A program made the position numbers and the translations under genes. 64,000 nt of DNA from Kryptolebias marmoratus (taxonomy: Eukaryota > Chordata > Actinopteri > Cyprinodontiformes > Rivulidae): NCBI RefSeq assembly GCF_001649575.2, contig NC_051435.1:4227157-4291156 (forward strand), written 5' to 3'. Under the pieces are notes generated by a model, which saw only the letters and a list, made by a program, of their open reading frames with translations, did not search any database and was not told where the DNA came from. Shown here one piece after another: positions 59,068 to 64,000 of this stretch. Within the stretch, counting starts at the first letter, position 1. Each line of letters begins with the position of its first letter.

Positions 59068-60986
59068 TTACATGGAAACAGAGGTGTTCCTAGATTTGAT
59101 GCTGGCCGTGCTGTTGAGAGAATCTTTCCTGTAAGACGCCAAGAACCTCTTGCTGATGAGGCCTCGTTTGCAAAGAGCCAAGAGCAGCTGGTTCCGAAAC
59201 TTCTCCCCGATGAAGGCGTACAGCACTGGATTCACGGCACAATGCATGAAGGCCAGAACTTGGGTCACATGCAGCATCATTTCTACTCTGTAGCGGGTTT
59301 CACATGAGTCCACCTGCAGTGATCCGCCTTTTATGAGAGTATCGATCAGCACGGAAATGTTATGAGGCAGCCAGCAGAGGACAAATGCCAGCACCACTGC
59401 CAGGATCACACGCATGACTTTGTACTTTCTTTGATTGCGGGTGTGGAACAGTGTCACTACCGTCCAGCTGTAGCAGACAGCCATCACCACCAGAGGCAGG
59501 AAGAAGCCCACGGTGTGTCGCAGAACACGCATGCTGATTCGCCAATGATGGATGCTCTCACCAGTTAGGTTCTCATAGCAAATATCTTGGCCCAGATCTT
59601 CGGCTTCAAATTTCTCCCTCGTAATCACCACAGGTAGAGACAGCACCCCAGCTATGACCCACACAACAGCACAAATCACTTTCACCAGTAGGTGATGGGA
59701 GGACAGCCTGCGTGTGGCTCTGACAATGGCAAAGTAACGGTCCACACTGATGCACGCCAGCAGGAAGACGCCGCTGTAAACAGCTGCCTCCTGGAAGCCT
59801 GACAGCAGCTTGCACAAGACGTTGTCAAAGATCCAACCCAAATGACTGTAGACGGCCCAGAACGGCAGGGTGAGACAGAAGAGGAAGTCTGCCACAGCCA
59901 GGTGCATCAGGTAGATATCTGTGCTAGTTCTGCTTTTCTTCATAGTGCAGACCACAAAGATGACCACACTGTTGCCCACGATGCTGAACGCAAACACGAT
60001 GATATAGACAATCATCAGGCCAAGAGAATTAAATCCAGGCACAGAGGTGTGGCAGGGAGTAGATCCAGATTCATAGTCATATGTGGTGTTCCAGTCTAAA
60101 TCTGAGAAATTGTAATACTCCTCGCCTTCATTTGTTATCAGAGTCTAAATAAAAACAAAATCATAACAGTTGGTTAGCAGCAGCAAGAAGAAGTGAGACA
60201 CCTGAAGCAGATTTGGCATGAGGTTTCAGTGAATTTACAAAAAATACAGTTAAAGATTTTGGTGGCAATATATGACACAGCCCAGTATGTACCAGGCTGT
60301 AAGTACCAGGATGCACCCAATAAGTACCTGCTACTTTCCTAGTATCAATATATAATATATCCTGATACATACTGGGCTGTGTGTTGCTATAATTTTTTTG
60401 TATACTGAAATAATATGTTGTCACAATCAACAGCATGTAAAAGGTGCTACATTCAAAGAAAGTACTCTGTTTCTGAAAATATTAGCAGTAGTGGTGTTGA
60501 ATTAAGATATGCTCACTTTGATTTCATGTCTCCTTAATTACAATATAAGGAAACACCTGAGTTGTTGCTCATTAATTACCCTAATGATAGTTTTACCTCT
60601 ACTACTTCTTATCAGATCTGCTCTGTATCATCTCATATCTGCAACAGACACTGCAAACATGAATTCTTCAGCAACCTTTGCAATTTCCTGACTTGGAGAA
60701 CTGCTTTTCAAACATTTAGAAACCCCAAACTAGCTGTTTAAATTCTTATTTGTAACTCAAAAGCAATAACAAGCATATTTAGAGTCTAATTATGCAATAA
60801 GACAATTCTTTTAGGCTTGCACGTTTCCAAACTAACACAGCTCTGTTTATCATTTGTTACATTAAAAAAATGTAAATACAAAGAAATTAAAGAATTACAC
60901 ACCTGCCCATCTTCCTCTTCTTGATTTGTCAGCACCAAGCAGTTCAAACAGTTCAAAAGACTGAAAATGAAAAAATGTTGCTTCAT
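59068..60986 (-). CDS. cxcr1/cxcr2: CXC chemokine receptor, IL-8 receptor type (CXCR1/CXCR2 group), complete
   Basis: Seven-helix G-protein-coupled receptor for ELR-type CXC chemokines on neutrophils. Two coding exons: 60903-60986 (28 residues, MKQHFFIFSLLNCLNC start) and 59068-60144 (358 residues), total 386. The acidic, Tyr-rich, sulphatable N-terminus (EGEEYYNFSDLDWN) precedes a Cys in STPCHTS; then TM1 with GNS, LAVADFLFCLTLPFWA in TM2, DRYFAIV after TM3, CWLPHNISVLIDTLI in TM6 and NPVLYAFIGEKFRNQLL in TM7/helix 8. The tail is Ser/Thr-rich (LNSTASIKSRNTSVSM). NWR-like HHWRISMRVL in loop 2/TM5 and GLISKRFL in the tail match CXCR1/2 rather than CCR7. Exon 2 has no in-frame ATG before TM1, so exon 1 must supply the start. 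Human CXCR1/2 lie close to TNS1, as here. Confidence 0.92.
60264..60390. mobile_element. 127-bp palindromic MITE-like element in the cxcr intron
   Basis: Arms of about 27-30 bases (60264-60295 and 60362-60390) are inverted copies sharing ACACAGCCCAGTATGTA. The middle has further copies of the GTACC/AGTACCAGG words. Confidence 0.6.
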
Positions 60987-61326
60987 TCCTCCTGTCTTGA
61001 TGTGCACAAGTTGTACAAAAATAAACCTGTAGTTGTCAGAAAGTTCTTGTCTTTGCTTCAGACTAGCCTGCAGGTCTGGTGGGTGTCTGCACACGGTGTG
61101 GTGTGGCTGATGCTGTGAGCAAACTGTGAGGCAAACGAACAGACACAAGCCACTGATTTTATCTCATTCAGAGGAAACTATGTTTTCTAAACCTCAATCT
61201 TTAGGTGAACAGGTGGATGATGAATGTGGTGAGATGTTTTCCTTGCAAAAAAGAGCTGATACTGTGATTTTATTTTGTTTACAGAATTGTAAAATGAAGC
61301 GATTTACATAAAAAAAAAAAACTTAC

Positions 61327-61403
61327 TATAAATGCAGCTGCGCAGTGCAACATGATGTGACAGAAACTGGACAAACTGAAACATCAGAATGTGTTTTTTA
61401 TAC
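61327..61403 (-). promoter_or_regulatory. cxcr TATA promoter and non-coding first exon
   Basis: Minus-strand GTATAAAAAA at about 61395-61403, then about 30 bases to a predicted cap site, and a donor GTAAGT following 61327. The coding exon probably starts at an acceptor AG at 61068-61069. Confidence 0.45.
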
Positions 61404-63399
61404 ATCTTGACCTATGATATATGTTTATCTTGTACTTCTGATTTACTTGTTTGTGTTTTTTCCTGTTCTACTTGTTTCATTTCCTTGGTGAGTGTTATAA
61501 GAAGTAAGATCTGAAGATGTGTTTTAGAAAAGGTCATTCTGCTCCCACCTTGGTTTAAAACATATCTGCATGTTTCTGACTTTGAGTGAAAGACACAGTG
61601 ACTGATTTGTCACATTGTAAATATTACTCTGCCCATTTTTGTCCGGTCTTCTTGCTGCCAGCCTCAGACAGAAAAAATCACCCCGTCATGAGGAAGTCAC
61701 ACCTGTAAACAGACTAACTAGAATATTTCAGAAGAAACATTGAAGGGATCTAAAGGTTTTGTTTCTTAGGGTGGCAAATGTAGGGCATGAAGTTCCAACA
61801 GGGACGGGAAAGTTTTCCTTTTGGACATAAATTCATGCATTCAGATTATTTGTCTATGGCTAAAAATGACATAAATGATACGAAACAACACCTAACTGGG
61901 TGCTATTTATCAACAACTTCATGTTTTCATGTACTTCACTACCAGCATTGTGCAAAATATACTAAAATATATTAACTAGCCTACAAATAGGGTAGCTAAA
62001 GGGTGTCAAGATATTGTTCCCAGTGGCAGCTGTCACTCCATGCCACCCGGTAGAACAGTGGTAGGCAACCCTGGTCCTGGAGATCTACTATCCTGCATGT
62101 TTTCCTTTTTCTCTGCTCCAACACACCTGATTCAGAGGTTAAATCACCTCTCCATGTTCTGCAGAAGCCTGTTAATGACACACAGATTCAAATCAGGTGT
62201 GTTGGAGCAGAGAAACAAGTAAAACCTGCAGGATAGTGGCCCTCCAGGACCAGGATTGCTTGGGCAGTGGCTGCACAAAAACCCAACATTCATCACTTTC
62301 TTCTGCCAAAATGCCAACGTTTTGGTGTATAAACTGCAGAGTAAGAGTAAAAAGAAGCATATCTACTGCTAAAGGCTCATTAGGGTGACCATGGTAACCA
62401 CACACCTGTGTCTTTCACTCCCTGACAGCACTCTTAATGTCATAAGTGAGCAGAAACAGCCTAGAAAGTAAGCCTCAGGCAGGTACTGTGTGAAAACTAT
62501 GAAGGAAGAAATTTCCTGAGTTGAAAGTGGAAGAAGTGTCTGGTTGTCACACATGTTGATTTTTATATTTATATAAGTTAAATAAAGGACCGGAAGTGTT
62601 TGCTTATCAACGGAAGCAGCTGAAGTGACTGAAAACAGGTCAACAAAAGGCAACCTTTGACCTTTCCATGGACGGCTGCAGCCTGTCAGTCCTGGGACTC
62701 GGGCTTCCACCACTGCTTTGTTTACATTGACTGTAGACCCGCATTTCAGAATGGTGTACCAAAATTCCTTGAAACCTACTGGAGTAAACTGCACCATTTG
62801 ATATAGTGCAGATTAGTGTTTTTAATGCTTTATTTTATAGTTCGCTATGTTCCCCTAAAGCAGAACTTCTGTTTTTGCAAGTCAGTTCTTCATGTGAAGA
62901 AACAGAATGCAGTTCTCATTAATACATTTCAGCTACCGGTACTTTCTTTGTTTATACGGTGCCCTAAGGTGACCTTTGTGGTAGAGCTTTATAACAAATT
63001 GAATTCAGTGTTCTTAAACACAAAACCTGAGAGTGATAAGGCTTGTCATTGAAGTAATAATTAATGAATAAATGGTATTTTTCTGTCTGAAACATCACAA
63101 ACAAAGTATTTATCAAAACAAAGGAAGATTGTGTGAACGGTGTTGTTTCAGTGTGGTTAGTCTGAAAGCTGAAGTGACAGACAGAAAAAAACTTCTTTCC
63201 TGTGCCACCCCCAGAAAAATACTTTTGCACACGAGGCAAACATTTCTCAACAATACTTCATCTAGTCCTTGAGTGAAAACTGCAGTTTGACGTTTGGATC
63301 TGCAGTTTTTGTTATTGGGAGCTCGGGAGTTTGGGAAGTGAAGCAGCTGGTTTTAATACTTCTTTTAGCTGCTGCTTTTTGACTCGAATTTTAAACCTG
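61404..63399. other. intergenic region upstream of cxcr
   Basis: AT-rich sequence without supported ORFs, apart from the fold-back element at 62056-62270. Confidence 0.5.
62056..62270. mobile_element. fold-back MITE, hAT-like
   Basis: The left part CAACCCTGGTCCTGGAG and the right part CTCCAGGACCAGGATTG are inverted copies; inside, CTCTGCTCCAACACACCTGA (left) and TCAGGTGTGTTGGAGCAGAG (right) also pair. CAGTGGTAGG at the left end resembles hAT-type MITE ends common in fish. It cannot encode a protein. Confidence 0.65.
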
Positions 63400-63935
63400 A
63401 CAAACAAATAATTAATGTTGGGAGGACGCGTTTCTTTTATTTATGATCTTATGATCTCCAATAATCTTGGAAGAGCTGTTGGGGCTTTTATATCTTCGCG
63501 GCTGGATTTTTGCAGTTCGCTTTACTTTGGCATGAACCAGTCTTTACTAAGTCGCCTCCAAACCGTACAGAATACTGCCCCCCGTCTCCTAACACAACCT
63601 AAGAAACATGATCACATCACACCCACACTTAAATCTCTTCACTGGCTTCCCATTTGGTTTAAACTTTTATTGATTGTTTTTAAAGCTCATAATGGTCTGG
63701 CCTTATTGTATTTATGTGACCTTTAACTGTTCGTGTCTATAGCCGAGCATTAAGGGCCTCAAATCAGCGCCTGTTGAACGAGCCCAGGTCGAAATATAAA
63801 CACTGGGGCGATCGAGCCTTTTCTGTGGAAGCTCTGAGACTCTGGAATAAACTCCTGGCTGAATTAAGACTGACCTTTGACCTCGGCCTCGTCAATTCAA
63901 GGCTCAAAACATAAATGTTCAACATGCTTTTAATA
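63400..63935 (+). mobile_element. 3' end of an L2-like LINE (reverse transcriptase C-terminus)
   Basis: The frame at 63415-63726 reads AVGAFISSRLDFCSSLYFGM, RLQTVQNTAPRLL, HITPTLKSLHWLPIWF and FKAHNGLALLYLCDL, the classic thumb region of L2/CR1-type reverse transcriptases. The end continues in another frame (RAFSVEALRLWNKLLAELRL, about 63810-63870), so the copy is frameshifted and 5'-truncated. Confidence 0.8.
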
Positions 63936-64000
63936 CTCAGTAGTGTGACATTTTTTATTTTATATTTTTACCTAATTCTACTATCTTTGTGTCAGGATTT

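Noticed and set aside
59068..60986. CCR7 as identity of the receptor
   Set aside because: CCR7 shares the signal-peptide feature, but HHWRISMRVL, CWLPHNISVLIDTLI and GLISK fit CXCR1/2, as does the tns1 neighbour.

Overview
This is vertebrate nuclear DNA, most likely from a ray-finned (teleost) fish. All genes are split by GT-AG introns, introns and spacers are AT-rich, there are many Tc1-like transposon remnants plus an L2-like LINE and short dinucleotide repeats, and the six proteins are clear orthologues of vertebrate families. Exon boundaries below were placed by hand from splice signals, reading phase and similarity to known family members. Reading phase closes across every junction of all six genes.

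Layout. 1-17,950 (+): the 3' two thirds of tensin-1 (tns1): the long Ser/Pro-rich linker, SH2 and PTB domains and a long 3'UTR. Its 5' phosphatase-like/C2 part lies outside the window. 18,250-31,030 (-): a complete 22-exon extended synaptotagmin (esyt3, 870 aa), tail-to-tail with tns1. 33,100-45,362 (-): a complete 17-exon parp14 (1,803 aa; RRM/KH repeats, three macrodomains, WWE, ART domain). 45,400-51,910 (+): parp9 (767 aa; two macrodomains plus an inactive ART fold), head-to-head with parp14 across a short shared promoter carrying ISRE-like and kappaB-like motifs. 52,040-55,300 (-): faim (180 aa). 58,955-61,375 (-): an IL-8-receptor-type chemokine receptor (cxcr1/2 group) with a separate first coding exon. 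61,400-64,000: intergenic, with a fold-back MITE and the 3' end of an L2-like LINE.

Together the locus couples adhesion and membrane-contact genes (tns1, esyt3) to an immune block (parp14/parp9 as interferon-type ADP-ribosylation effectors, and a neutrophil-type chemokine receptor). The most interesting regulatory structure is the parp14/parp9 bidirectional promoter, a second perfect IRF motif inside parp14 intron 2, and strong CTCF-like motifs in convergent orientation on either side of the PARP pair. No CRISPR, tRNA, rRNA or bacterial feature was seen.
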